NCBI RefSeq assembly: GCF_019417665.1
Contig: NZ_DXUU01000003.1
Span: 1-64,000, forward strand
Direction: 5' to 3'
Length of the DNA: 64,000 bases
From: Ruminococcus sp.
GTDB lineage: Bacteria; Bacillota; Clostridia; Oscillospirales; Ruminococcaceae
Shown here: positions 25,997 to 34,422 of the stretch, in pieces
How the letters are laid out: each line of letters opens with the position of its first letter
Position numbering within the stretch: position 1 is the first letter of the stretch
Translations under genes and position numbers: made by a program
Notes under the pieces: generated by a model
The model's database searches: none
Seen by the model: the letters and a program-made list of their open reading frames with translations, nothing else
What the model was told of the DNA's origin: nothing

Positions 25997-27010
25997 TTAC
26001 TTTCCTCCGATTTTTTCCGACCGCATAGCAGAAACGGTCTCTGTTATAGACTGTACTACATTTCCGGCAACACAATCCCGTGCCTGCCGGATGGCGTTGA
26101 AAAATGCCACGGCATCTGAACTGCCATGAGCCTTGATGACCGGCTTCTGGACGCCCAGCATGACTGCGCCGCCCACTGCCTTATAGTCCATTTTTTTCGT
26201 CAGCGCCTTGATCTTCGGCAGAATGAGCAGTGCCGCCAGCTTGCCGGTAAAACCGGCAAAGAGGTTGCCCTTCATCTGGTGCGCCATAAATTTGCCCATG
26301 CCCTCATACAGCTTCAGTGTCACATTACCTGTGAAGCCGTCTGTAACAACCACATCCGCCGCACCTGCCGGCAGTTCCCGGGCTTCGATATTCCCAATAA
26401 AATTGACCGGTGCCTGTGCCAACTGGACATAGGATTCCAGTTCCAGTTCTCTGCCTTTTGTTTCCTCTGCACCTACGTTCAGAAGTGCCACCCGAGGATT
26501 TTCCACGCCCATGACATTCTGCATATAGGCACTGCCCATAATGGCAAACTGCACCAGCATTTCCGGACGGCAGTCGTTATTTGCACCACCGTCAATGAGA
26601 ATAAAAGGCGTCTTTTCCGTAGGCAATACCGGTGCAGCTGCAGCACGTTTGATGCCGGGAATACGCTTTACAAGAAATGTTGCCCCCACAAGCAGTGCCC
26701 CGGTACTTCCAGCACAGACAAAGGCATCCCCTTTACCGTCATGGAGTGCCTGCATACCCACAGCCATGGAACTATCAGCGTGTTGCTTCAGCAGTGTAGT
26801 CGGTTCTTCGTGGATATCAAACACCGCCGAAGCATGAAGCAATTCCATGCCATCCAGAGAAATATTATTTTTTGCAGCGCAATCTCTGATCTTGTCCGAG
26901 TCACCCACCAGAGTCATAGCCACGCCCAATTCTTTCACAGCCTGAGCGCTGCCCCGGATGACCTCCAGCGGTGCGTTGTCACCGCCGAATGCGTCTATTA
27001 AAATGTTCAC
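25997..27010 (-). CDS. plsX: Phosphate acyltransferase PlsX
   Basis: This 337-residue enzyme makes acyl-phosphate from acyl-ACP and phosphate for phospholipid synthesis. It begins NILIDAFGGDNAPLEVIRGS and continues with IDGGANNDCRPEMLVQFAI, VGAEETKG and VVTDGFTGNVTLKLYEGMG, all family features. The GTG at 27010 is chosen because GGGGGA lies about ten bases before it and it gives the usual N-terminus; the ATG six codons upstream has no ribosome binding site. Confidence 0.95.
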   Translation of the reverse strand: MNILIDAFGGDNAPLEVIRGSAQAVKELGVAMTLVGDSDKIRDCAAKNNISLDGMELLHASAVFDIHEEPTTLLKQHADSSMAVGMQALHDGKGDAFVCAGSTGALLVGATFLVKRIPGIKRAAAAPVLPTEKTPFILIDGGANNDCRPEMLVQFAIMGSAYMQNVMGVENPRVALLNVGAEETKGRELELESYVQLAQAPVNFIGNIEARELPAGAADVVVTDGFTGNVTLKLYEGMGKFMAHQMKGNLFAGFTGKLAALLILPKIKALTKKMDYKAVGGAVMLGVQKPVIKAHGSSDAVAFFNAIRQARDCVAGNVVQSITETVSAMRSEKIGGK

Positions 27011-27118
27011 GTTTTTGAGTTCCCCCATTTCGTTTTCTACAGAATAAGGAATTAGGAGTGAAGAATGACGCTCATTTTTCCGTCATTCCTCAATTCTAAC
27101 GCCTGATTCTTTGTTCAC

Positions 27119-27349
27119 TTAAATCATTCCGCCATAGCTCAATGGTCCATACATCAATAGCAAGCCTATCCCCGCCAAAACCATGCAGATCACCATGAGC
27201 ACCAGACTCACGATTCCCAGAACCAACAATACGGTTTTCCGATTTTTATGCCAAAAACAAAAAAACAGAATGCTTCCGATCAACAGCATCACTGCCGGCA
27301 CTGCAAATATCAGAAAAATGATCAGTCCCAGTCCCAAAACAAGCCCCAT
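27119..27349 (-). CDS. Small two-helix membrane protein, unknown function
   Basis: This 76-residue, highly hydrophobic protein has two long transmembrane segments (about residues 2-33 and 38-66) joined by a short basic turn (WHKNRKT), ending in YGPLSYGGMI. No family is recognised. It lies 21 bases downstream of trmFO on the same strand. The 108 bases after it hold a GAATGACG/CGTCATTC hairpin and no promoter I can place for plsX. Confidence 0.6.
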   Translation of the reverse strand: MGLVLGLGLIIFLIFAVPAVMLLIGSILFFCFWHKNRKTVLLVLGIVSLVLMVICMVLAGIGLLLMYGPLSYGGMI

Positions 27350-27370
27350 TTTTACTTGTTCCTTTCTGCC

Positions 27371-28675
27371 TCAGATCTGCGCCAGATAAGTTTCCAGCGC
27401 TGCCATTGCCCGGTCTGCGTATGCCTGATATTTCTCCTGCTTCCCACGGATACGCTCCGACAGATCCGGCAGGATGCCCATATTTGCCCCCATGGGCTGG
27501 AAATTCTCTGTAGGTGCGCTGCTGATATATGCGGCAAGTGCACCCATCATAGTCTCTCTGGGGAGAATAAGCGGTGGCTTGCCCTGTAATTTCCGTGCCA
27601 GATTTTTCCCGGCAAGAATACCGCTCGCCGCAGATTCCATGTAGCCCTCTACGCCGGTCATCTGTCCTGCAAAATAGAGATTCTCTGCCCCACGGAACGC
27701 ATAATCCGCATTCAGCAGCCGTGGACTGTCCAGAAAGGAATTCCGGTGCATGACACCATACCGATGAAACTCCGCATGCTCCAATCCCGGAATCATAGAG
27801 AACACCCGGCGCTGTTCCGGAAAGCGCAGATTCGTCTGAAATCCCACCAGATTATACATCGTGCCCTCTCGATTTTCCCGGCGCAGCTGTACCACTGCCC
27901 AAGGACGATGTCCCGTCCGGGGATCTGTCAGCCCCACGGGCTTCAGCGGTCCGAACCGCATGGTATCCATCCCTCGGGATGCCAACACCTCAATGGGCAT
28001 ACAACCCTCGTACACCCGGAAAGCATCCTTGTCGCAGTCGTGCAGAGACGCACGCTCCGCAGTCACCAATGCATGGTAGAAATTCTCGTATTCTTCTTTA
28101 TTCATGGGACAATTGATATAATCCGCATCGCCCCTGCCGTAGCGTGCAGCAAAAAATACCTTTTCCTTGTCCAGACTCTCAAAGCTGACAATAGGCGCCG
28201 CCGCATCAAAAAAGCTCAGTCTTGTACCGCAGCGCTTTTCGATATCCTCTGCCAGTTTTCCAGCCGTCAGCGGCCCTGTGGCAACAATTGTAGGCGTGTC
28301 AGGAATTTTTTCCACAACAGCCGTTTCCAGCGTGATATTCGAATGATTCCGAATTGCCTCCGTTGCCAGATCAGAGAATTGTTTCCGATCAACTGCCAGC
28401 GCACCGCCGGCAGCAACGGCAGACTTTCGGGCGCATTGCATCAGCAGCGATCCCAGCCGGGTCATTTCTGCCTTGAGCAGACCTGCCGCAGAATTGATAC
28501 GGTCTGCTTTCAGGGAATTGGAACAGACCAATTCTGCCAGTCCTTCATAGTGATGCGCTGGGGTATATTGTACCGGCTTCATTTCCAGCAGACGAACAGA
28601 AAAACCTGCCTCCGCCAACTGCCACGCCGCTTCGCATCCGGCAAGACCGCCACCAATGACCGTTACCTGACTCAT
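27371..28675 (-). CDS. trmFO: Methylenetetrahydrofolate-tRNA (uracil-5-)-methyltransferase TrmFO
   Basis: This 434-residue flavoprotein methylates U54 of tRNA, using methylenetetrahydrofolate and reduced FAD. It has the N-terminal FAD fold VIGGGLAGCEAAWQLAEAGF, the family segment VCSNSLKADRINSAAGLLKA, and later QLRRENREGTMYNLVGFQTN and LYFAGQMTGVEGYMESAASG. Length is that of the family. Its ATG overlaps the topA stop by four bases (ATGA). topA-trmFO is a conserved Firmicutes pair. Confidence 0.96.
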   Translation of the reverse strand: MSQVTVIGGGLAGCEAAWQLAEAGFSVRLLEMKPVQYTPAHHYEGLAELVCSNSLKADRINSAAGLLKAEMTRLGSLLMQCARKSAVAAGGALAVDRKQFSDLATEAIRNHSNITLETAVVEKIPDTPTIVATGPLTAGKLAEDIEKRCGTRLSFFDAAAPIVSFESLDKEKVFFAARYGRGDADYINCPMNKEEYENFYHALVTAERASLHDCDKDAFRVYEGCMPIEVLASRGMDTMRFGPLKPVGLTDPRTGHRPWAVVQLRRENREGTMYNLVGFQTNLRFPEQRRVFSMIPGLEHAEFHRYGVMHRNSFLDSPRLLNADYAFRGAENLYFAGQMTGVEGYMESAASGILAGKNLARKLQGKPPLILPRETMMGALAAYISSAPTENFQPMGANMGILPDLSERIRGKQEKYQAYADRAMAALETYLAQI

Positions 28676-30768
28676 GATGCACCTCCGCCCACAGGACGGG
28701 AGTAACCGCAGTTCGGCTTTTCACAGACAAGCGTACCCGACTTTCCGCCTTTCTGGAACAGAGTCGAGCCGCACTCCGGACATTTTTCCTCTGTGGGAAC
28801 ATTCCAGGTCATGAAATTACAGTCCGGATAGGCATTGCATCCATAAAAGCTGCGTCCACGCTTGGATTTTTTCAGAATGATCTTGCCGCCGCAGAGAGGA
28901 CAGCTGCCGGCAGTTTCCTGAACGATCTTCTTGGTATTCTTACACTCCGGAAATCCCGGACATGCCAGAAACCGACCGTATTTTCCGATCTTGATGACCA
29001 TATTTCTGCCGCACTGATCGCAGACAATATCCGTTTCTTCGTCCGGCACTTTGACACGTTTGCCTTCCATTTTTTCCTCGGCAGTTTCCAAGGTTTTGGA
29101 GAAGTCGCCGTAGAAATCCTCCAGCGTTGCCACCCAGCTTTTTTTGCCCTGTTCTACTTCGTCCAGGTTATTCTCCATTTCCGCAGTGAATTTTACATCC
29201 AGAATATTCTGGAAATGCTCCTTCATCAGCTCTGTGGTCACTTCGCCCAGAACTGTAGGCTTCAGCTGTTTTCCCTCACGCTCCACATAGAGGTGAGATG
29301 TAATGGTAGTAATCGTAGGTGCATAAGTGCTCGGACGACCTATGCCGTTTTCTTCCAGAGCCTTGATGAGCGTTGCCTCGGTATAACGAGGGGGTGCCTG
29401 AGTAAAATGCTGGTTACCCTCCAGAGATTTTACCCTGATCGCCATGCCGTTTTCCAGCTCCGGCAGATTCTTGTTTTCGCCCTTTTCACTTTTTGCATCA
29501 TCATACAGCACCGTAAAGCCCTCAAATTTCACGGTAGAACCAGTTGCCTTGAAGATGCAGTGATCCGCTTCAATATCCACGGAAACCGTATCCATGAGTG
29601 CATCTGCCATCTGACTGGCAATAAACCGTTCCCAGATGAGCTTATACAGCTTAAACTGATCCACAGTCAGGCTGGACTTTACCCGATCCGGTGTCAGATC
29701 CGGCATAGACGGACGAATGGCTTCATGAGCATCCTGAGCGTTTTTCTTAGATTTGTACACACGGGGTTCCGGCGGCAGATAATCTGCGCCATACTGTGCA
29801 GTGACATAATCCGATGCGGCTTTCTGCGCCTCTTCGGATATACGCAAACTATCGGTACGCATGTAGGTGATCAGACCGACTGCACCCAGTCCCTCAATAT
29901 CCACACCTTCATACAGTTCCTGCGCAACTTTCATGGTGCGCTTGGACTGAAATCCCAAACGATAAGATGCATCCTGCTGGAGTGTTGACGTGATGAACGG
30001 CGGTGCCGGATGTCTCTTTGTGACACGCTTTTTCACGTTCTGCACAGAATACGCAGCATTCTGAAGCCGTGCCAACAGCGCATCTGCATCTTCTTTCGTG
30101 GGGATCTCTGTCTTATCCACACGTACACCATCCACTTTCACCAGCTTTGCCCCAAACACTTTCCGGGACGGCGGTGCAGTGAACTTCGCATCAATAGACC
30201 AGTATTCCTGGGGCACAAAGGCACGGATCTCGTTTTCCCGATCTACCACCAGACGCACTGCCACAGACTGCACACGACCAGCCGACAGACCACGGCGCAC
30301 CTTTTTCCATAGGAATGGGCTGAGCTTATAGCCCACCAGACGATCCAGGATCCGGCGTGCCTGCTGGGCATTCACCAGATCCAGGTCAATTTTATGGGGA
30401 TGACTCATACCTGCCTGAATACCGCTTCGTGTGATCTCGTTGAATTCCACGCGATTGTCCGCATTCATGTCCAGGTTCAGCATTTGCGCGATATGCCAGG
30501 ATATGGCTTCTCCTTCCCGGTCCGGGTCAGTTGCCAGATACACACGGTTACACTTTTTGGCGTGTTCCTTGAGCTTTTTGATCACATCCTCTTTGCCCTT
30601 CATATCCGTATACTGAGGCTGGAATCCATGCTCCACATCCACGCCCATTTTGGACTTTGGCAGATCACGAACATGACCCATAGAGGCAATGACATCATAA
30701 TCCTTGCCCAAATATTTTTGAATGGTTTTCGCCTTTGCCGGCGACTCAACAATGACTAAATTCGACAT
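28672..30768 (-). CDS. topA: DNA topoisomerase I
   Basis: This 698-residue type IA topoisomerase relaxes negative supercoils. It has the Toprim domain (NLVIVESPAKAKTIQKYLGK; the acidic DPDREGEAI), the catalytic tyrosine in GLITYMRTDSLRIS, and the NGIGRPSTYAPTI segment. The C-terminus carries three zinc-ribbon units: CDQCGRNMVIKIGKYGRF, CPLCGGKIILKKSKRGRSFY and CPECGSTLFQKGGKSG with their second Cys pairs. Next upstream is dprA; the 73 bases between them hold no terminator. Confidence 0.97.
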   Translation of the reverse strand: MSNLVIVESPAKAKTIQKYLGKDYDVIASMGHVRDLPKSKMGVDVEHGFQPQYTDMKGKEDVIKKLKEHAKKCNRVYLATDPDREGEAISWHIAQMLNLDMNADNRVEFNEITRSGIQAGMSHPHKIDLDLVNAQQARRILDRLVGYKLSPFLWKKVRRGLSAGRVQSVAVRLVVDRENEIRAFVPQEYWSIDAKFTAPPSRKVFGAKLVKVDGVRVDKTEIPTKEDADALLARLQNAAYSVQNVKKRVTKRHPAPPFITSTLQQDASYRLGFQSKRTMKVAQELYEGVDIEGLGAVGLITYMRTDSLRISEEAQKAASDYVTAQYGADYLPPEPRVYKSKKNAQDAHEAIRPSMPDLTPDRVKSSLTVDQFKLYKLIWERFIASQMADALMDTVSVDIEADHCIFKATGSTVKFEGFTVLYDDAKSEKGENKNLPELENGMAIRVKSLEGNQHFTQAPPRYTEATLIKALEENGIGRPSTYAPTITTITSHLYVEREGKQLKPTVLGEVTTELMKEHFQNILDVKFTAEMENNLDEVEQGKKSWVATLEDFYGDFSKTLETAEEKMEGKRVKVPDEETDIVCDQCGRNMVIKIGKYGRFLACPGFPECKNTKKIVQETAGSCPLCGGKIILKKSKRGRSFYGCNAYPDCNFMTWNVPTEEKCPECGSTLFQKGGKSGTLVCEKPNCGYSRPVGGGAS

Positions 30769-30841
30769 AGTTACTCTCTATACTCTCTTCTCTTGTTACA
30801 TTTTCGCTTGATTTTCGTTTATTTCTACAATATGACGATGC

Positions 30842-32074
30842 CTACATCACTCGGAACTGCTTTCCCGGCAGTCGTTCGATCTTTCCATACAATTCCAGTT
30901 CTGTCAACGTTGTCATCAATACATCCATAGGCGCATCCAGTTCCGCTGCAATCTGATCCACATGCATAACCGCCTGTGATCGAAGCAAATCCATGACCTG
31001 TCCCGGCAGTCCCTCCAGAGTCTCCTCTTCCGGCATCAGATCTGTCACGGAATCTGGCTCTGTCGGATGGGATTCTTGTGGCTTTGCCTTTGGCGCAGAC
31101 GATTTCTGCTTTTCCGTCTTTTCGCCCAATGTCATGACCAGACTCTCGGATTTCTCCCGGTTCTCATCATAGAGTGCCGATGCCGCTATCATGTGCGCAT
31201 GATTGGTATAATACTCATAGACAATATCCCGGCTGTCAAATACCGGAATCGCACCGTCCCGAAGATATTTTATCACACCCATATACCGTTTGTCAAATAT
31301 GTCCGCCGGCGGCACACAAAAAACATCTCTTCCCTGTTCCATGGCATTCTCTGCGGTAATGAGCGCACCGCTTCTTGCTGGTGCCTGTACCACAAATGTA
31401 CCCATACTCAAACCGGAGAGCACCCGGTTTCGCAAAGGGAAATTTGCCGGTGCCGGGGTCGTTCCCGGCAAAAACTCCGACAGGATCAGACCATTTTGAG
31501 CGATCTGGTATTTCAGATTGGCATGAGGCTGGGGATACGCAATATCCAGACCGCAGCCCATGAGTGCAATACTGGGTTTGTTTTCCTCCAGCGCACACAA
31601 ATTTGCCGTAATATCGATTCCCACTGCATAGCCCGTCACCGGAACAAATCCCAGCTGTACCAGATCATGGCAAATAGCCTTTTCCACACGCAGACTATAC
31701 TCCGAAGGGTTGCGTGTCCCCACAATTGTCAACAGCAGATGATGCTGAAGCAGCGCCGGATCACCCTGATAAAACAGCAGCACCGGAGGATTTACAATGG
31801 AAAACAGCTGCTCTGGATATAGATCATCTCCATACCAGAGAATGGACAAGTCCAGCTTTTCGCATCGTGCCAGCATCTCATCAATCTGTGCCTTTCCGAT
31901 CTGGCGCATCCTGCGCTGGGTATGCTCCGGCAAATGCAGCTCTGGGTCAGAGCCGGAACGAAGCACTTCACAAGTGCGCTGAGGTGTTTCATAGCGATGG
32001 AGCGCCGTCCAGATCCGGGGATTTCCTGCACCGAATACCATGACAAGCCACAGCAGGCAACGAATTTCCTCCAT
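30842..32074 (-). CDS. dprA: DNA-processing protein DprA
   Basis: This 410-residue protein should load RecA on incoming single-stranded DNA during natural transformation. A helical N-terminal domain is followed by the Rossmann-like DprA domain (LLTIVGTRNPSEYSLRVEKA, VTGYAVGIDITANLCALEEN, LSEFLPGTTPAPANFPLRNR, VQAPARSGALITAENAMEQG), a Ser/Lys/Glu-rich linker, and a C-terminal winged helix (about residues 350-410, GQVMDLLRSQAVMHVDQIAA). The ATG at 32074 has GAGGTG eight bases ahead, and the upstream extension lies inside the methyltransferase gene. Confidence 0.95.
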   Translation of the reverse strand: MEEIRCLLWLVMVFGAGNPRIWTALHRYETPQRTCEVLRSGSDPELHLPEHTQRRMRQIGKAQIDEMLARCEKLDLSILWYGDDLYPEQLFSIVNPPVLLFYQGDPALLQHHLLLTIVGTRNPSEYSLRVEKAICHDLVQLGFVPVTGYAVGIDITANLCALEENKPSIALMGCGLDIAYPQPHANLKYQIAQNGLILSEFLPGTTPAPANFPLRNRVLSGLSMGTFVVQAPARSGALITAENAMEQGRDVFCVPPADIFDKRYMGVIKYLRDGAIPVFDSRDIVYEYYTNHAHMIAASALYDENREKSESLVMTLGEKTEKQKSSAPKAKPQESHPTEPDSVTDLMPEEETLEGLPGQVMDLLRSQAVMHVDQIAAELDAPMDVLMTTLTELELYGKIERLPGKQFRVM

Positions 32075-32075
32075 A

Positions 32076-32900
32076 TCAGCGCACCTCTTTCTCCATATCT
32101 GTCTTGGCTTTCTGCACTTCCCACAAGATGATTCCGGCAGCCATTGCGGCATTCAGGGACTCGATCGTCCCGTGCATGGGAATGGTTACCCTCCGGTCAC
32201 ATGCTGCTGAAACCGATTCCGGCAGACCGTTTCCTTCGTTGCCAATAACCACAGCCGTACCCTTCTGAAAAGTGCACTGTCCCACCAATTCTGCTGCACC
32301 GCCGACCACTGCCGCACAGGTTTCCACGCTAGCAGCTTGGCACGCTTCTAACACAGGAGCAATGTCCGCCGTACAGCAGATAGGTACCCGGAACAAAGAC
32401 CCCATCGTTGCACGCACGACCTTGGGGCTGAAAATATCGCAGCTTGCACTGTAGATGACGCCATCTAATCCCATAGCATCAGCTGTCCGCAGGATCATAC
32501 CAGCATTGCCGGGGTCCTGCAGCTGGTGCAGAACAGCATAATTGCCGCCGGGTCGAATGAGATCGGAAAGCGCCGGCTGTTCCGGCATCCGGCAAATCGC
32601 ATACACACCCTGGGAATGTTCCGTCTGAGACAGCGCCGTCCCGAGGGCATCAGAGAGGAGTGCACAGCGTATTTTCCCCAGATCCGCCCGAATGGATTCT
32701 TCGTTCCAACGGACATAGCCCTCTTCCGTCCAGAAAAGATGGGTCAGAACAGCTCCATTCTGCACCGCATCCGACACCAACCGCAGTCCTTCCAAGACAA
32801 ACAGTCCTTCCCGTGTCCGGTCTTTTTTGGAGCGTGCCAGCTTCCGATACAGCTTCACCGCTCCATTGTCATGTGCTGATATTTTCAGCAGTGCTTCCAC
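32076..32900 (-). CDS. TrmH family (SpoU) RNA 2'-O-methyltransferase
   Basis: This 274-residue SPOUT-class enzyme should methylate a ribose of rRNA or tRNA with S-adenosylmethionine. It has an N-terminal substrate-binding domain (KLARSKKDRTREGLFVLEGL) and a C-terminal knot domain with LHQLQDPGNAGMILRTADAM, VIGNEGNGLPESV and IPMHGTIESLNAAMAAGIIL, the three SpoU motifs. The start is GTG with a weak GGGG eight bases ahead. It lies one base before the dprA start region. The target nucleotide is not predictable. Confidence 0.92.
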   Translation of the reverse strand: MEALLKISAHDNGAVKLYRKLARSKKDRTREGLFVLEGLRLVSDAVQNGAVLTHLFWTEEGYVRWNEESIRADLGKIRCALLSDALGTALSQTEHSQGVYAICRMPEQPALSDLIRPGGNYAVLHQLQDPGNAGMILRTADAMGLDGVIYSASCDIFSPKVVRATMGSLFRVPICCTADIAPVLEACQAASVETCAAVVGGAAELVGQCTFQKGTAVVIGNEGNGLPESVSAACDRRVTIPMHGTIESLNAAMAAGIILWEVQKAKTDMEKEVR

Positions 32901-32951
32901 AAAATCAACCCCGTTTATCTGATCTAATTTGAAATATCACAACATACAACA

Positions 32952-32983
32952 AAACACGCCCCGTATCGTTCCAGAGCGTGTTT
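32952..32983 (-). terminator. Terminator of the infC-rpmI-rplT operon
   Basis: Read leftwards, AAACACGC and GCGTGTTT form an eight-pair stem with a 16-base loop, followed by TGTTG. It lies 12 bases after the rplT stop. The U-run is modest. Confidence 0.6.
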
Positions 32984-32994
32984 CGCATTCGATC

Positions 32995-33348
32995 TTACAG
33001 AGCAGCCTTTGCCTGTTCTACGATTGCAGTAAAACCAGCTGCATCATGAATAGCAATTTCAGAAAGCATCTTGCGGTTCAGTGTGATACCAGCCTTCTTG
33101 CAGCCGTTCATGAACTGAGAATAGTTGATTCCGTTCATTTTGCATGCAGCAGAAATACGAGTGATCCACAGCTGTCTGAACTCTCTCTTCTTCTGCTTTC
33201 TGCCGATGTACGCATAGTTGCCGGACTTCATAACGGCCTGTTTTGCCATCTTGAAGTGCTTGCTCTTGCTGCCCCAGTAGCCCTTTGCCAGCTTCAGCGT
33301 TTTATTTCTTCTCTTGCGAGTCATCATTGCACCCTTCACACGTGCCAT
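32995..33348 (-). CDS. rplT: 50S ribosomal protein L20
   Basis: This encodes 117 residues, starting [20 protein letters not shown] and including [20 protein letters not shown] and [21 protein letters not shown]20 is needed early in 50S assembly and, in Bacillus, represses its own operon by binding the leader and favouring a terminator. The matching leader and terminator are present upstream of infC. It follows rpmI by 54 bases. Confidence 0.98.
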   Translation of the reverse strand: MARVKGAMMTRKRRNKTLKLAKGYWGSKSKHFKMAKQAVMKSGNYAYIGRKQKKREFRQLWITRISAACKMNGINYSQFMNGCKKAGITLNRKMLSEIAIHDAAGFTAIVEQAKAAL

Positions 33349-33402
33349 AATTCTTTACCTCCGTTTTTCTCTGATTCCAACCAAATTGACCGACTGTGCA
33401 GT

Positions 33403-33606
33403 TTACAGATACGGCATCAGCTTTTTCAGTGCCGGTGCGTTTGTGCTGTCTGCGATGCCAACCGTACGAGCGATTCTCTTCCGCTTGGTATCCTTCTGAG
33501 TCAGTCTGTGTCTCTTATTGGTCTTCTGATACTTCACTTTTCCGGAAGCAGTCATCTTAAAACGCTTTTTCGCACCGGAATGTGTCTTAGTCTTGATCTT
33601 TGCCAT
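33403..33606 (-). CDS. rpmI: 50S ribosomal protein L35
   Basis: This encodes 67 residues: [20 protein letters not shown], then [16 protein letters not shown], the standard L35 sequence, very rich in Lys and Arg. It lies between infC and rplT in the conserved order, 15 bases after infC. Confidence 0.98.
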   Translation of the reverse strand: MAKIKTKTHSGAKKRFKMTASGKVKYQKTNKRHRLTQKDTKRKRIARTVGIADSTNAPALKKLMPYL

Positions 33607-33621
33607 GGTGATTCCTCCTGT

Positions 33622-34140
33622 TTACTTCGATGCCTTCGGTGAAATGAACATGACCATACTGCGGCCTTCCATTTTTGCCGGCTTTTCAACAACGCCAACC
33701 TCTGCACACGCCTCTTTGAAACGCTTCAGAAGTTCTTCGCCGATCTGCGGATGGGCAATTGCACGCTTACGAAAACGAACCGAAACCTTCAACTTGTCGC
33801 CGCCTTGTAAAAACTTTTTCGCCTGATTGATCTTGGTCTCAAAGTCGTGGGTGTCGATAGCAGAAAACATCCGAATTTCCTTGATGGAAACAACCTTCTG
33901 GTTTTTCCGTGCCTCTTTTTCCCGTTTCTGCTGTTCAAAACAGTACTTGCCATAATCCATGATCCGGCACACCGGAGGCTTTGCCATCGGTGCGATCTTC
34001 ACCAGATCCAAATCTTTTTCGTAGGCGATCTTCTGCGCATCTCTTGCAGACATTGTTCCGAGCTTTTCGCCGTTCTGGTCGATGACCAGAATTTCCTTGT
34101 CCCGGATTTCCTCATTGATCTGCAGCTCCTGCTTGCTGAT
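33622..34140 (-). CDS. infC: Translation initiation factor IF-3, AUC start codon
   Basis: This encodes 172 residues. IF-3 binds the 30S subunit and checks start-codon pairing. The N-terminal domain is ISKQELQINEEIRDKEILVI, the linker follows, and the C-terminal domain includes VSVRFRKRAIAHPQIGEELL and KMEGRSMVMFISPK. The conserved N-terminus reads in frame only from an ATC at 34138-34140, seven bases after GGAGGTG; no ATG, GTG or TTG gives this end, and the first in-frame ATG would remove 29 conserved residues. Rare start codons (AUU, AUA, AUC) in infC are known from other bacteria, where IF-3 discriminates against its own message. An ATG-first frame at the Shine-Dalgarno belongs to another reading frame. 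Confidence 0.93.
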   Translation of the reverse strand: MSKQELQINEEIRDKEILVIDQNGEKLGTMSARDAQKIAYEKDLDLVKIAPMAKPPVCRIMDYGKYCFEQQKREKEARKNQKVVSIKEIRMFSAIDTHDFETKINQAKKFLQGGDKLKVSVRFRKRAIAHPQIGEELLKRFKEACAEVGVVEKPAKMEGRSMVMFISPKASK

Positions 34141-34169
34141 AAGCCAGCACCTCCAAACATGTTAATTCA

Positions 34170-34322
34170 AAAACAAAAAAAAGCGTCCACCTTTGTGAAC
34201 ACTCCTTCTCCGTTCGTCAAACCACACTCTTCCCACAATATCAGGAAAGCGAAAACGAATTATTGACCGTTTCGACAACAGGCCAAACGGTGAGAACTGG
34301 AATGCTCTTCTTTGTTTACTTT
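34170..34322 (-). promoter_or_regulatory. L20-type leader with attenuator before infC
   Basis: About 180 bases lie between the promoter and infC. At 34183-34202 a stem of GTGTTCAC with GTGGACGC (loop AAAG, two G-U pairs) is followed by eight U residues (34175-34182): an intrinsic terminator inside the leader. Upstream are further complementary stretches, for example AACGGTCAATAATTCG and the GTTTGGCCTG region. In Firmicutes this operon is controlled by L20 binding to such a leader and promoting termination; position and gene order fit that model. Confidence 0.75.
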
Positions 34323-34326
34323 ACGT

Positions 34327-34355
34327 ATTGTACCACGGTTTCATGCGTTTGTCAA
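34327..34355 (-). promoter_or_regulatory. Sigma-A promoter of infC-rpmI-rplT
   Basis: Read leftwards: TTGACA, 17 bases, TACAAT, placed just before the L20-type leader. Confidence 0.9.
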
Positions 34356-34422
34356 GAGTTCCTTTCAAGTTTTACAATTTATACACATATATGAATGAAG
34401 CCAAAAAGATTCCTATTCCCCG

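Noticed and set aside
34163..34266. ATG just before the infC Shine-Dalgarno as the infC start
   Set aside because: It lies in another reading frame and overlaps the Shine-Dalgarno; the IF-3 N-terminus reads only from the ATC.
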